From contig JAEZFL010000058.1 of the NCBI GenBank assembly GCA_023417515.1, forward strand, positions 5,187 to 69,186: DNA of 64,000 nt. Direction: 5' to 3'. This document shows, one piece after another, positions 15,493 through 24,054 of the stretch. The notes beneath the pieces are model-generated. The model saw only the letters and a program-made list of their open reading frames with translations. It made no database searches and was not told the DNA's origin. Within the stretch, counting starts at the first letter, position 1. Every line of letters begins with the position of its first letter. Source of the stretch: Pseudomonadota bacterium (GTDB lineage: Bacteria > Pseudomonadota > Alphaproteobacteria > Sphingomonadales > Sphingomonadaceae). The translations under genes were made by a program, and so were the position numbers.

Positions 15493-15534
15493 CTAGGGAG
15501 GAAAGCGTGTCCATCGGACACCCGTCCTCCCTAG
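15493..15534. other. Two-tier inverted repeat between hslO and queC
   Basis: Outer arms CTAGGGAGGA and TCCTCCCTAG pair perfectly over 10 bp, and an inner GTGTCC-ATC-GGACAC pairs over 6 bp. It lies after the hslO stop on the minus strand and could end hslO transcription or set off queCE; no T-run follows, so a classic terminator is not certain. Confidence 0.6.
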
Positions 15535-15586
15535 CGCCAAATGGCTAAACCGCGGCTTAACGCGACCGACCGGAGGAGCCCGTCGG

Positions 15587-16510
15587 TCAGAGGTCGCCGG
15601 CCGCGATCGGGAAGCTTCTCGAGCAGAATTCGCAATCGACGCTGATCACGCCATTCTCGTCGGCCATGTCCGCGCGCTCCTCCGCGCTGAAGCGGCCGAT
15701 CACGCCGCGGATATGCTCCGCGCTGCAGCGGCAGCCGCGGACGAGGGGGACCGACGCGAGGATGCGCACCTCCTCCTCCTCGTTGAACAGCCGCCACAGC
15801 AGGGTCTCGACCGGCAGGTCGAGGTCGAACAATTCGTTCGAGCGGATCGTTTCGGCGAGGATGCGGACATGCTCCCATTCGGGGTGGTCGAGCCGGGTGT
15901 GAAGCCGCTCGCGTCCTTCCTCGCCCTCCGGCAGATGCTGGAGCAGGAGTCCGCCGGCGACATGGCCGGTGTCGTCGATGGCGATCCGCACCAGGCTCGG
16001 AATCTGCTCGGACTGGGCGAAGAAGCTCTGCGCCGCCTCCGCCAGGCTGTCGCCCTCCAGCGGAACGATGCCCTGGTAGCGCTCCCGAGTCGCAGTCTGG
16101 TCGAAGGTGATGGCGAGATAGCCCTTGCCGAACAGCTTCTCGAGGCTGGGCAGCGCCGGAGTCTCGGCGAGCCGCTCCATGTCGAAACGGACATAGCCGC
16201 GAAGCTCGCCGCCGCGATAGTCGCACACCAGCAGGTCGACGATGCCGGCCTCGGTCTGCGCCTGGACGGTGAGCTGGCCGCCGGCATCCTTGAGCATCGC
16301 TCCGAGCAATGCGGTCAGGGTCAATGCCTCCGACAGGATGCGCGCGATCGGCGCCGGATAGGCATGCGCCGACAGCACCTCGTCTAGCACCGGCCCGAGG
16401 CGAACGAGACGCCCGCGCGCATGGCGCTGCGGCAAGGTGAAGCCAATCGCCTCGTCGAGATTGGTGGCCGAGGCGGGGAAAGGAGAAGGTTTCGAAGACA
16501 TCGCGGCCAT
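15587..16510 (-). CDS. hslO: Hsp33 redox-regulated holdase chaperone
   Basis: 307 residues (304 if the second ATG at 16501 is used). Hsp33 binds unfolding proteins when oxidants release its zinc. The zinc-binding cysteines are visible near the C-terminus as CRC in VRGCRCSAEH and CEFC in VDCEFCSRSF, a C-X-C and C-X-X-C pair. The N-terminal domain has the family FDTLEAD-like ordering and conserved YRGGELRGYVR. The tail beyond the second motif is short, as usual. Cytoplasmic. Confidence 0.95.
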   Translation of the reverse strand: MAAMSSKPSPFPASATNLDEAIGFTLPQRHARGRLVRLGPVLDEVLSAHAYPAPIARILSEALTLTALLGAMLKDAGGQLTVQAQTEAGIVDLLVCDYRGGELRGYVRFDMERLAETPALPSLEKLFGKGYLAITFDQTATRERYQGIVPLEGDSLAEAAQSFFAQSEQIPSLVRIAIDDTGHVAGGLLLQHLPEGEEGRERLHTRLDHPEWEHVRILAETIRSNELFDLDLPVETLLWRLFNEEEEVRILASVPLVRGCRCSAEHIRGVIGRFSAEERADMADENGVISVDCEFCSRSFPIAAGDL

Positions 16511-16552
16511 ATAGGGGCGACGTGGCGGGGATTCAGCCCCCTGTGGGGTGGG

Positions 16553-16840
16553 TCAATCGTCGAACAGCGCCGTCACGTCGCGCGAGCCGTGGATCGCCTT
16601 TCCCCGGCTGATCACGTCATCAATCACGTCTCGCGTGAACGGACGCGGCTCGCCGCTTGCGAGCGCCTCGTCCACCAGATGCTTGAGGCGCTTGATCTCG
16701 GCTTAGGGGCGTCGGCTCCACGCCTGGAGCGCCTCGCGAACCACGTCGTTCGAGTTGGAATAATCGCCGCTCGCCACCGCCGCATCGATATCCCGCGCCA
16801 GCTCCTCGGTGACGTCCACGCTGATCTGAACCGCGCCCAT
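16553..16840 (-). pseudogene. ParD-type antitoxin interrupted by an in-frame stop
   Basis: From ATG 16840 the frame gives 45 residues (VQISVDVTEELARDIDAAV... SNSNDVVREALQAW), a typical ParD/CopG ribbon-helix-helix. It stops at TAA 16705-16703. The same frame continues without a shift for another 49 codons (AEIKRLKHLVDEALASGEP then RPFTRDVIDDV) to TGA 16555-16553, which is the usual ParD toxin-binding tail. So one base change seems to have split the gene. No ParE toxin is next to it. The 45-residue DNA-binding half could still be made. Confidence 0.7.
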
Positions 16841-16887
16841 CTGACCTCCGATCGAGACGTCAAGCCTAGCCGGCCATGGCGCACGGT

Positions 16888-17835
16888 TCAACGCGCGAAG
16901 CGGTCCGTGGCCTCGATCAGGCGGTGGAGGATGCCGGGCTCGTTGAAGGCATGGCCGGCGTCCGGGACCATGTGGAATTCCGCCTCCGGCCAGGCCCGGT
17001 GGAGGTCCCACGCGGTCACCGCCGGGGTGCAGGCGTCGTAGCGGCCCTGGACGATCACTCCCGGGATCCCCTTCAGCTTGCCCGCCTCGCGGATCAGCTG
17101 ACCGTCGTCGAACCAGCCGAGGTTGATCATATAATGGTTCTCGATCCGCGCGATGGCGATGGCGTAGCGGTCCTCGGTCACCGTCTCGACCAGCTTGGCG
17201 TCGGGAAGCAGGCGAACCGTCGCGCCCTCCCATCCACTCCACGCCTTGGCGGCCTCGAGCTGCACCGCCGGGTCGGGGTCGGTCAGACGGCGCTGATAGG
17301 CGGCGGCGAGTTCGCCATGCTCGGCGGCCGGGATCGGGGCGAGATACTTCTCCCACTCGTCCGGGAACAGATAGGAGGCGCCCGATTGGTAGAACCAGTC
17401 GATCTCCGACTGCCGCATCGTGAAGATGCCGCGCAGCACCAGCGCTGCGGTGCGCTCGGGATGGGTCTCGGCATAAGCCAGGCCCAGCGTCGAGCCCCAC
17501 GAGCCGCCGAACACCAGCCACTGCTCGGCGCCGATCATCTCGCGGAGCCGCTCCATGTCGGCGACAAGGTCCCAGGTGGTGTTGGCGTCGAGAGATGCGT
17601 GCGGGGTGGAGCGGCCGCAGCCGCGCTGGTCGAACAGCAGGATGTTGTAGCGCGCCGGATCGAACAGCCGGCGATGGTCCGGGCTGCACCCCGCGCCGGG
17701 GCCGCCGTGGAGGAAGACGGCGGGCTTGCCGTCGGGATTGCCGCACAGCTCCCAATAGAGCGAGTGGCCGTCGCCGACGTCGAGATGCCCGCTCCGGTAA
17801 GGCTCGATCGGCGGGTAGAGAGTGCGCAGGGTCAT
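16888..17835 (-). CDS. pip: Proline iminopeptidase (prolyl aminopeptidase)
   Basis: 315 residues, alpha/beta-hydrolase fold. It removes N-terminal proline from peptides. The oxyanion-hole HGGPGAG, the DQRGCGRS motif and the nucleophile elbow GGSWGS are the S33-family signature; the catalytic Asp and His follow in GRYDACTP and AGHAF. The ATG at 17835 is the natural start; an upstream extension crosses a palindromic repeat. Cytoplasmic. Confidence 0.94.
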   Translation of the reverse strand: MTLRTLYPPIEPYRSGHLDVGDGHSLYWELCGNPDGKPAVFLHGGPGAGCSPDHRRLFDPARYNILLFDQRGCGRSTPHASLDANTTWDLVADMERLREMIGAEQWLVFGGSWGSTLGLAYAETHPERTAALVLRGIFTMRQSEIDWFYQSGASYLFPDEWEKYLAPIPAAEHGELAAAYQRRLTDPDPAVQLEAAKAWSGWEGATVRLLPDAKLVETVTEDRYAIAIARIENHYMINLGWFDDGQLIREAGKLKGIPGVIVQGRYDACTPAVTAWDLHRAWPEAEFHMVPDAGHAFNEPGILHRLIEATDRFAR

Positions 17836-17844
17836 ATACGATCC

Positions 17845-17929
17845 GTCATGCTGAACTTGTTTCAGCATCCATTCCCGGGGGCTGCTGAGACGGTGGAGAG
17901 ATGGACCCTGAAACAAGTTCAGGGTGACG
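17845..17929. repeat. Family 3 palindromic repeat, copy 1
   Basis: Two hairpins face each other: ATGCTGAA-CTTGT-TTCAGCAT and ACCCTGAA-ACAAG-TTCAGGGT, separated by about 45 nt. The same two stems, in swapped order, occur at 53168-53250. Located between argD and pip. Confidence 0.75.
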
Positions 17930-17936
17930 AACGAGG

Positions 17937-19124
17937 TTACGCCGCCTGAGGCACCTCATACTGGCGCGCGGCCTCGGACAGCTTCTCGACGAACTCGGAG
18001 ACGTGCGCGTCCTCGATCACCAGCGGCGGCAGGATGCGCATCACATTGTCACCGGCGGCGACGGTGAACAGGCCATGGTCGCGCAGATAGGTGACGAAGG
18101 CGCGGCTGTCGGTCTTCATCTTGAGGCCGAGCATCAGGCCCATGCCGCGGACGCCTTCGAACAGATGGTCATGATTGGGGATCATCTGCTCCAGGGCGCC
18201 GCGCAGGCGGTCGCTCATCGTGCGGACGTGCGCCATGAACTCCTCGTTGGCGACGACGTCGAGCACGGCCTGGCCCGCGGCCATGGCGAGCGGATTGCCG
18301 CCATAGGTCGAGCCGTGGGTGCCGATGACCATTCCGGCCGCCGCTTTCTCGGTGGCGAGGCAGGCACCCAGCGGGAAGCCGCCGCCGATGCCCTTGGCCG
18401 TCGCCATGATGTCCGGGGTGATGCCGTACTGCTCGTGGGCGTAGAGCGTGCCGGTACGCGCGACCCCGGTCTGGACCTCGTCGAGCACCAGCAGCAGGTC
18501 ATGCTCGTCGGCGAGCTTGCGAAGGCCCTGGAGGAACTCCTTGCTCGCCGGGCGGATGCCGCCCTCGCCCTGCACCGGCTCCAGCAGGAAGCCGGCGGTG
18601 TGGCGGTCGATCGCCGCCTCGGCCGCCTCGAGATTGTCGAACTCGACGACCTTGAAGCCTTCCAGAAGCGGCGCGAAGCCATCGATCATCTTAGGCTGAT
18701 CGGTCGCGCTGATCGTCGCCATCGTGCGGCCATGGAACGCGTTCCTGAAGGTGATCAGCGTGTGCTTCTCGGGATGGCCGTGATGATGGTGGTAGCGGCG
18801 CGCCGTCTTGATCGCGCACTCGACCGCCTCGACCCCGGAATTCGTGAAGAAGACCGTGTCGGCGAAGGTGAGGTCGACGAGCCGCTGCGCGAGCTTCTCG
18901 CCCTGTGGACTGCCATAGAGGTTGGAGACGTGGATCAGCGTGGCAGCCTGGTCCTGGATCGCCTTGGTCAGCACCGGGTGGCCGTGGCCGAGCAGGTTGA
19001 CCGCGATGCCGCTCGCGAAGTCGAGATATTTCTCGCCTTTCTCGCCGTAGAGATAGACCCCCTCGCCACGCACCGGCCGCACCGGCGAGCGCGGATAGAC
19101 GGGCATGAGCGGCGTGATCGACAT
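17937..19124 (-). CDS. argD: Acetylornithine aminotransferase
   Basis: 395 residues, class III PLP aminotransferase. It makes N-acetylornithine in arginine synthesis and can also serve in lysine synthesis. The PLP Lys244 lies in MATAKGIGGGFP; NSGVEA and DEVQTGVARTG are also typical. The start at 19124 (MSITPLMPVYPRSPV) matches the family; the frame is open further upstream without homology. In many alphaproteobacteria argF and hslO follow argD; here argF is absent and pip and a broken ParD lie between argD and hslO. Confidence 0.93.
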   Translation of the reverse strand: MSITPLMPVYPRSPVRPVRGEGVYLYGEKGEKYLDFASGIAVNLLGHGHPVLTKAIQDQAATLIHVSNLYGSPQGEKLAQRLVDLTFADTVFFTNSGVEAVECAIKTARRYHHHHGHPEKHTLITFRNAFHGRTMATISATDQPKMIDGFAPLLEGFKVVEFDNLEAAEAAIDRHTAGFLLEPVQGEGGIRPASKEFLQGLRKLADEHDLLLVLDEVQTGVARTGTLYAHEQYGITPDIMATAKGIGGGFPLGACLATEKAAAGMVIGTHGSTYGGNPLAMAAGQAVLDVVANEEFMAHVRTMSDRLRGALEQMIPNHDHLFEGVRGMGLMLGLKMKTDSRAFVTYLRDHGLFTVAAGDNVMRILPPLVIEDAHVSEFVEKLSEAARQYEVPQAA

Positions 19125-19244
19125 CGTGGCGAACTCCTGTGGGCGGCCGGTTGGGGATTTGCGGCCGCTATAGGGGGTCGGTCGAACGAGCGTCAAATGC
19201 CGCGTCAGGCAAAGGGTGCCAGCCGGCCCGCCCCGAACACGTTC

Positions 19245-19268
19245 CCCCGCGCCCTGGCCGGCGCGGGG
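19245..19268 (-). terminator. Hairpin after the exported coiled-coil protein gene
   Basis: A perfect 9-bp stem CCCCGCGCC/GGCGCGGGG with a six-base loop, about 50 nt past the stop of the gene at 19317-19700. There is no T-run, so its role as terminator is uncertain. Confidence 0.45.
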
Positions 19269-19316
19269 AAATCTGGAGTCAATCGAGATCGATGGACTTG
19301 GCCTCAGGCGGAGTCG

Positions 19317-19700
19317 TTACCAGCGGCCGCGGCGACCGTCTCGGCGCTCGTCGCGGATCCGTTCGCGCAGATTGCCGATCCGATTCTCGATGTCCCGCAC
19401 CTCGCCGCGGCTCAGCCCGTTGCGGGCGGCGCGGTTGAGACGCTGGTGCAGATTGGCGGCCTGCTGGCGCAGCGAGCGATACTCGCCGGGCGAGATGGCG
19501 CGGCGCTGGGCCGAACGCTCGATGCGCTGCTCCAGCTGACTGATCTGCTGGTGGAAACGCTGAACGAGGCCGCGATCGCCCGGATAGCCATAATGGCCCC
19601 GCTGACTGTAGCCCTGGCCACCATAATAGCCCTGAGCAGCAGCCGGCATAGCGGTGACGGCGGCCGAAGCGACGGCGACGGAGATGAGAAGCTTACGCAT
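19317..19700 (-). CDS. Exported Arg/Gln-rich helical protein
   Basis: 127 residues. Signal peptide cleaved after about residue 22 (AAAQ), then a Tyr/Gly/Gln patch, then two long charged helices (LVQRFHQQISQLEQRI and LSRGEVRDIENRIGNLRERI) that look like a helical hairpin or coiled coil, ending in an Arg-rich tail. Similar small periplasmic proteins are common in sphingomonads; function unknown. It stands alone with a hairpin downstream. Confidence 0.72.
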   Translation of the reverse strand: MRKLLISVAVASAAVTAMPAAAQGYYGGQGYSQRGHYGYPGDRGLVQRFHQQISQLEQRIERSAQRRAISPGEYRSLRQQAANLHQRLNRAARNGLSRGEVRDIENRIGNLRERIRDERRDGRRGRW

Positions 19701-19806
19701 AACAATGCCTCCTTGAAAAACTGCAGGAGGAATTACCGTGCCGGACCTGTTACGACTCTGAATGGCTCCGACAGTCGCCGTTCATCCTCCCCGGCACGGG
19801 GAGGAT

Positions 19807-20643
19807 TTACGAGCGGATTCGCCAGCCGCGCTTGAGGAGCAGGTAGGTCAGCGCGCCGAGCCCGACGTTGATCGCCAGCAAGAGCCCGGCGCCGAGCAAC
19901 ACCGGCGAATCCGACGCCCCGACGAAGCCGTAGCGGAAGCCCGAGATGACGTAGAAGAAGGGGTTGGCGTGGCTGATCGTCCTGAAGGCCGGCGCCAGCG
20001 CGTCGATCGAGTAGAAGGTGCCCGACAGCAGCGACAGCGGCGCCACGACGAAATTGGTGACCGCCGCGGCATGGTCGAACTTCTCCGCCCACATCGACGT
20101 CAGCAAGCCGAGCAGGCCGAGCATCACCGAGCCCATCAGCCCGAACCAGATCACCGCCCACAGATGCTTCGGCCAGATGTGGACGCCGGGCCACAGCAGC
20201 ATTGCGGCCCACACCGCCAGTCCGACGAGCAATGCGCGCGTCACCGCCGCCCCGAGCAGCGCCGCGATCAGCTCCATCGTCGACAAGGGCGGCATCAGAT
20301 AATCGACGATCGTCCCCTGTATCTTGCCGATCAGAAGGGAGAAGCTCGCATTGGCGAAGCTGTTCTGGATCATTCCCATGACGATGAGGCCGGGCGCGAT
20401 GAAATCGGCGAAGGCGACCCCCGTGCCGGCGAGATTCACCTCGCGCCGCGACCCCAGCGCGACCGTGAAGATGGCGAGGAACAACATGGTGGTGACCGCG
20501 GGCGCCCAGATCGTCTGCAGCTGCACCTTGAAGAAACGCCGCACTTCCTTCACATAAAGGGTCTTGAGGCCGCCCCAATTGACGTTCCGGATGACCGGAA
20601 CGCCGGGATCGGCCTGCACCCATTTCGAAGTCTCGCTGTCCAT
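19807..20643 (-). CDS. ABC-2 type transporter permease
   Basis: 278 residues with six predicted membrane segments and the ABC-2 family text VTTMLFLAIFTVALG and LSGTFYSIDALP-like (LLSGTFYSIDALAPAFRTIS). It should form the channel of an exporter for drug, lipid or polysaccharide with a separate ATPase. No ATPase gene is adjacent in the window. The ATG at 20643 gives a normal length. It diverges from gcrA by 62 nt. Confidence 0.88.
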   Translation of the reverse strand: MDSETSKWVQADPGVPVIRNVNWGGLKTLYVKEVRRFFKVQLQTIWAPAVTTMLFLAIFTVALGSRREVNLAGTGVAFADFIAPGLIVMGMIQNSFANASFSLLIGKIQGTIVDYLMPPLSTMELIAALLGAAVTRALLVGLAVWAAMLLWPGVHIWPKHLWAVIWFGLMGSVMLGLLGLLTSMWAEKFDHAAAVTNFVVAPLSLLSGTFYSIDALAPAFRTISHANPFFYVISGFRYGFVGASDSPVLLGAGLLLAINVGLGALTYLLLKRGWRIRS

Positions 20644-20705
20644 CGGCGCCGTCGCTAGTCGCTGCCGGGGACCCAAGCAAGCTTCGTCCCTGGAGACTGT
20701 TTTCA

Positions 20706-21407
20706 ATGTCGTGGACCGACGAGCGGATCGATCGCCTGAAGGAAATGTGGAGCCGCGGAATGACCGCGAGCCAGATCGCCGAGGAGCTCGGCGCGGTGTC
20801 GCGCAACGCGGTGATCGGCAAGGCGCACCGCCTCGGCCTGCAGTCGCGGCCGTCGCCGGTGAAGCCCAACGAGGCGGCGCCCGCCCCGGCCCCTGCCGCC
20901 GCACCTGCTGCACCGACCGCCGAGCCCGCCGCCGACTCCGCCGCGGCGCCCGTCGACGTGCTGTCGGCGACGACGCTGGACGTGCCCGGCGAGCCTCCGT
21001 TCGATCTCAAGGACGAGGATGAGGCTGACCAGGCGCCGCCGCCCGCCGCCGCCGCTCCGGCACCGCGCACGCCGCTGGCCCGCTCGATCGGCCCCGGCGG
21101 CTTCGAGCGCCAGATGCCCGGCGAGCAGCAGGCGCCGATCCCGCCGGCGCCGCCGCGCCGACTGGTGCCGGCTAAGCCGAGCCCCGAGATCGCCGACAAG
21201 ACCAGCCTGCTCGATCTCAACGAGCGCATCTGCAAATGGCCGATCGGCCATCCCGGTGAGCCCGATTTCCATTTCTGTGGGCGTTCGGCCAATCCCGGCT
21301 TTCCTTATTGCGTCGAGCATTGCGGAATCGCCTATCAGGCGCAGCTGCCGCGCCGCGACCGCAAGCCCCCGCCCCCGCTCCCGTTCGGCGGCCCGCGCGC
21401 GCGCTGA
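20706..21407 (+). CDS. gcrA: GcrA cell-cycle transcription regulator
   Basis: 233 residues. GcrA works with sigma-70 RNA polymerase at promoters with methylated GANTC sites to time cell-cycle genes in alphaproteobacteria. The N-terminal DNA-binding domain (MSWTDERIDRLKEMWSRG, then SRNAVIGKAHRLGL) and the C-terminal polymerase-binding region (ICKWPIGHPGEPDFHFCG) are clear. The Pro/Ala-rich linker (about 50-170) makes it longer than the Caulobacter protein (about 173). Confidence 0.95.
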   Translation: MSWTDERIDRLKEMWSRGMTASQIAEELGAVSRNAVIGKAHRLGLQSRPSPVKPNEAAPAPAPAAAPAAPTAEPAADSAAAPVDVLSATTLDVPGEPPFDLKDEDEADQAPPPAAAAPAPRTPLARSIGPGGFERQMPGEQQAPIPPAPPRRLVPAKPSPEIADKTSLLDLNERICKWPIGHPGEPDFHFCGRSANPGFPYCVEHCGIAYQAQLPRRDRKPPPPLPFGGPRAR

Positions 21408-21465
21408 CGGTCGAGCGTCCGGAAAATCGGAAGCATAGGCGGACCGAAACCTGTAAGCGAAGGCG

Positions 21466-22527
21466 ATGACCCGGTGGGATACTTATCGCCAGATCGCCGC
21501 TTGGCTGCGCCCTGTAGCCGCCGGGGAAGCGCCGTCGAACCCGATTGATCCGCCAGCGTGGGAGAAGGTGGTCGCCGCGGCCAGCGATCAGCTCGTCACG
21601 CCGGCCCTTTCCTTCACGCTTCAGGACGCGACCTGGGTAGCGAAAGACGTGGCGGACTATTTCGCCGGCATCCTCGAGCTGAACCGGATTCGCGACCGCG
21701 AGATGCGCGCGCATCTGGAGGCGGCGTTGCGCGCGATGAACGGACTCGGCATCAAGCCAGGGTTGCTGAAGGGCGCCGCTTTCCTGGCCGACGACTGCTA
21801 TCCCGAACCCGGCATCCGGGTCACGGCGGACCTCGATCTGCTCGTGGCCGAGGACCAGATCCAGGCCGCCTCGCAGGCGTTGCGGGAGGTGGGGTACGAG
21901 CCTCAGGTCGCCACTGGGACGCCGCTCAGCCACCATCACCTTCCGGCGCTTCGCCACGTCGAAAGCGGGTTGTCGGTCGAGCTGCATCGCAACCCGGTGG
22001 AATGGGAGCTTTCCGGCCTCCTCGACGCGGATTCCTGGCGGGCCGCAAGCAGTCCGATCGCAGTGGCGGAGACGCGGGCGCTGATGGCCAGTCCGACCGA
22101 CCGTGTCGTCCATTGCATCGCCCATGGCCAGATCAGCGACCGGCATTACCGGCGCGGCTACCCGCAATTGCGCACCCTCGTCGATCTGTCGGTGTTGTGC
22201 GCGCGCTATCGAGCCGAAATCGACTGGGCTGACGTGGAGCGCCGGTTCCAGGCCGCGGACTTCGGCCATGTCCTTGCCGGCACGATCGGCCAGCTGGAAT
22301 TCCTGCTCGGACCGCATGTTCCCGCCGGCTTGCGCCGCGGCAGCGAACAGGAAGCGGCACGGATGCGCCGCTCCATCACGCGCGGCAGGACAGCGCGAAG
22401 GTGGCGTGCGGCGTGCTGGATGCTCCACGACGCGGCGATCGCCCTGCGGTCGAATCCGTCGCGGCTGGCCACGTCGGTCAGGAAGGGCAGATGGCGTCGG
22501 CTCCCGCGCTACGACGCGAATTGGTGA
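21466..22527 (+). CDS. Nucleotidyltransferase-family protein (NTP_transf_5-like)
   Basis: 353 residues. The motif TADLDLLV (about 122-129), with two metal-binding Asp, and the upstream KGAAFL match the uncharacterised nucleotidyltransferase family that often sits beside HprK-like kinases and PqqD proteins in peptide-tailoring or exopolysaccharide loci. A helical C-terminal half follows. It likely transfers a nucleotide to a protein or small molecule. It converges on the TPR-sulfotransferase and belongs by content with the cluster to its right. Confidence 0.72.
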   Translation: MTRWDTYRQIAAWLRPVAAGEAPSNPIDPPAWEKVVAAASDQLVTPALSFTLQDATWVAKDVADYFAGILELNRIRDREMRAHLEAALRAMNGLGIKPGLLKGAAFLADDCYPEPGIRVTADLDLLVAEDQIQAASQALREVGYEPQVATGTPLSHHHLPALRHVESGLSVELHRNPVEWELSGLLDADSWRAASSPIAVAETRALMASPTDRVVHCIAHGQISDRHYRRGYPQLRTLVDLSVLCARYRAEIDWADVERRFQAADFGHVLAGTIGQLEFLLGPHVPAGLRRGSEQEAARMRRSITRGRTARRWRAACWMLHDAAIALRSNPSRLATSVRKGRWRRLPRYDANW

Positions 22528-22536
22528 GGACGAGGA

Positions 22537-24054
22537 TCACGGACCATCGAGGGCGTCGAGCAGCGGCTGCAGCTGGTCCTGGTAGCGGCGCCAAGCGCCC
22601 ACCGAGCTCCGATATATCGGCCGGCGCACCTGCACGACACTGGCGGTGCGGACGGGCAGCTCGAGACCGGGGAAATCCAGGCACGCGCCGTCCCAGGGAA
22701 GGCCGGCAAAGGCCAGCAATTCGCGCGACTGCCGCTCGGGCTCGGCGACCAGCTCCTCATAGCGGACGATCTTGAGGACATCCGCCGGCAGCACGCCGCG
22801 CCAATGCGCCAGCAAATTCCGGTATTGCCGATGGTATCGGCCGAGCTCGCCAAGATCGTAGCCGTAGGGGATATCCTCGGCGAATAGCGTCCTGAAGATG
22901 GAAAGACATTGGTCGCGCGGATCGCGGTCGGACACGATGACGCGCGCATGCGGCAGCAGGATGTGGATCAGGCCGACGAAAAAGACGTTGCCGAGCAGCT
23001 TGTTGATGAAGACCGGCCGGCCGGCGCAGCGCGCTTCGACATAGGCGCGATAATTGCCCGCCACATCTTCGAGGGCGGCGCGATCCGCGTTCCTGGCCAG
23101 CCCCGGGAATGGACCGCCATCGACCGCCAGCGGCGCGACATGCTCGGCAAAGGAGCGCCGTTCGCCTTCGTCGAAGGCAAGCGGGTGGCTCGCCAGGATC
23201 CGCTCGATCAAGGTGCTCCCGGATCGCGGCATGCCGACGATGAAGAGCGGGCGCGGCCCGTCGCGCGGGGTTGCGAGCCTCCGTTCCTCGATGAAGTCTC
23301 GGCTGAACGTGGCGATGACCTGGTCGAAGAAGCCGAACATGCTTTCCTCGTCATAGTTGGTCATCGCGCGCTTGAGCCGGGCGCCGGTGGCGAGGTGGGA
23401 AAAGGCGCTGCTGTCGTCGCCAACGTCCTCGAACGCCTTGCCGAGCGCGAAATGGAGGGGAGCCGCCGCCGGATCGCCGGCCCCCATTTCATCGGCGAGG
23501 CGCTGCATGGCCCGGAAAAGGTCGTGATCGGGAGTGAAGGTCACGAGCCCGGCAAGGGCGGAATAGGCATCCGTGGCGCGCGGGTTTTGCCGCAGCAGCG
23601 CGAGCAACCGCTGGCGCGCCGCCTCGAAATCGCCGCGCGCCCTCAGGATCCGCGCCTTGAGGAGCAGCGCCGCCTCGTCCGTGGCAACCAGAGAAAGCGC
23701 TCGATCGACGGCCGCCTCCGCCTCTGCGATGCAGTCGGCCTCGTACAGGATTCCGGCAACCGTTCGAAGGTGACAGGTTTCGACCGGGTCCAGCGCCAGC
23801 ACCATCCGGCACGCCTCTTCCGCCAAGGCCCAGCTGCCGTAAGCGGCCTGGGCGCGGGCATAGGCGGCCAGCGCCGGCACATGAAGATGATCGAGGGTCA
23901 GCGCCCTTTGCAGCAGCGCAAAGCCCTGTTCGGCATCTCCCGCCGCCAGGAGGGCATTCGCGCTTTCCACGCAGGCGGCGGCATCGGCGAGGTCGGCGTC
24001 GAGCTGGCCTGGCCCGGCCGCGGATCTTTCCGCTCCGGCCGAAAGGCTAGTCAT
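22537..24054 (-). CDS. TPR-repeat sulfotransferase
   Basis: 505 residues. The N-terminal half (about 25-230) is a stack of TPR-type helix pairs (ANALLAAGDAEQGFALLQRAL and similar). The C-terminal half is a sulfotransferase: the 5'-phosphosulfate loop is PLFIVGMPRSGSTLIER (269-285) and the 3'-phosphate region is ARVIVSDRDPRDQCLS. It should move sulfate from PAPS to an unknown acceptor, possibly a peptide or tyrosine. The stop of the upstream kinase gene overlaps its start by 8 nt, so the two are coupled. Confidence 0.85.
   Translation of the reverse strand: MTSLSAGAERSAAGPGQLDADLADAAACVESANALLAAGDAEQGFALLQRALTLDHLHVPALAAYARAQAAYGSWALAEEACRMVLALDPVETCHLRTVAGILYEADCIAEAEAAVDRALSLVATDEAALLLKARILRARGDFEAARQRLLALLRQNPRATDAYSALAGLVTFTPDHDLFRAMQRLADEMGAGDPAAAPLHFALGKAFEDVGDDSSAFSHLATGARLKRAMTNYDEESMFGFFDQVIATFSRDFIEERRLATPRDGPRPLFIVGMPRSGSTLIERILASHPLAFDEGERRSFAEHVAPLAVDGGPFPGLARNADRAALEDVAGNYRAYVEARCAGRPVFINKLLGNVFFVGLIHILLPHARVIVSDRDPRDQCLSIFRTLFAEDIPYGYDLGELGRYHRQYRNLLAHWRGVLPADVLKIVRYEELVAEPERQSRELLAFAGLPWDGACLDFPGLELPVRTASVVQVRRPIYRSSVGAWRRYQDQLQPLLDALDGP

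Noticed and set aside
18003..19835. 610-codon plus-strand frame opposite argD
   Set aside because: Shadow of argD and of the exported coiled-coil gene; no recognisable domain.
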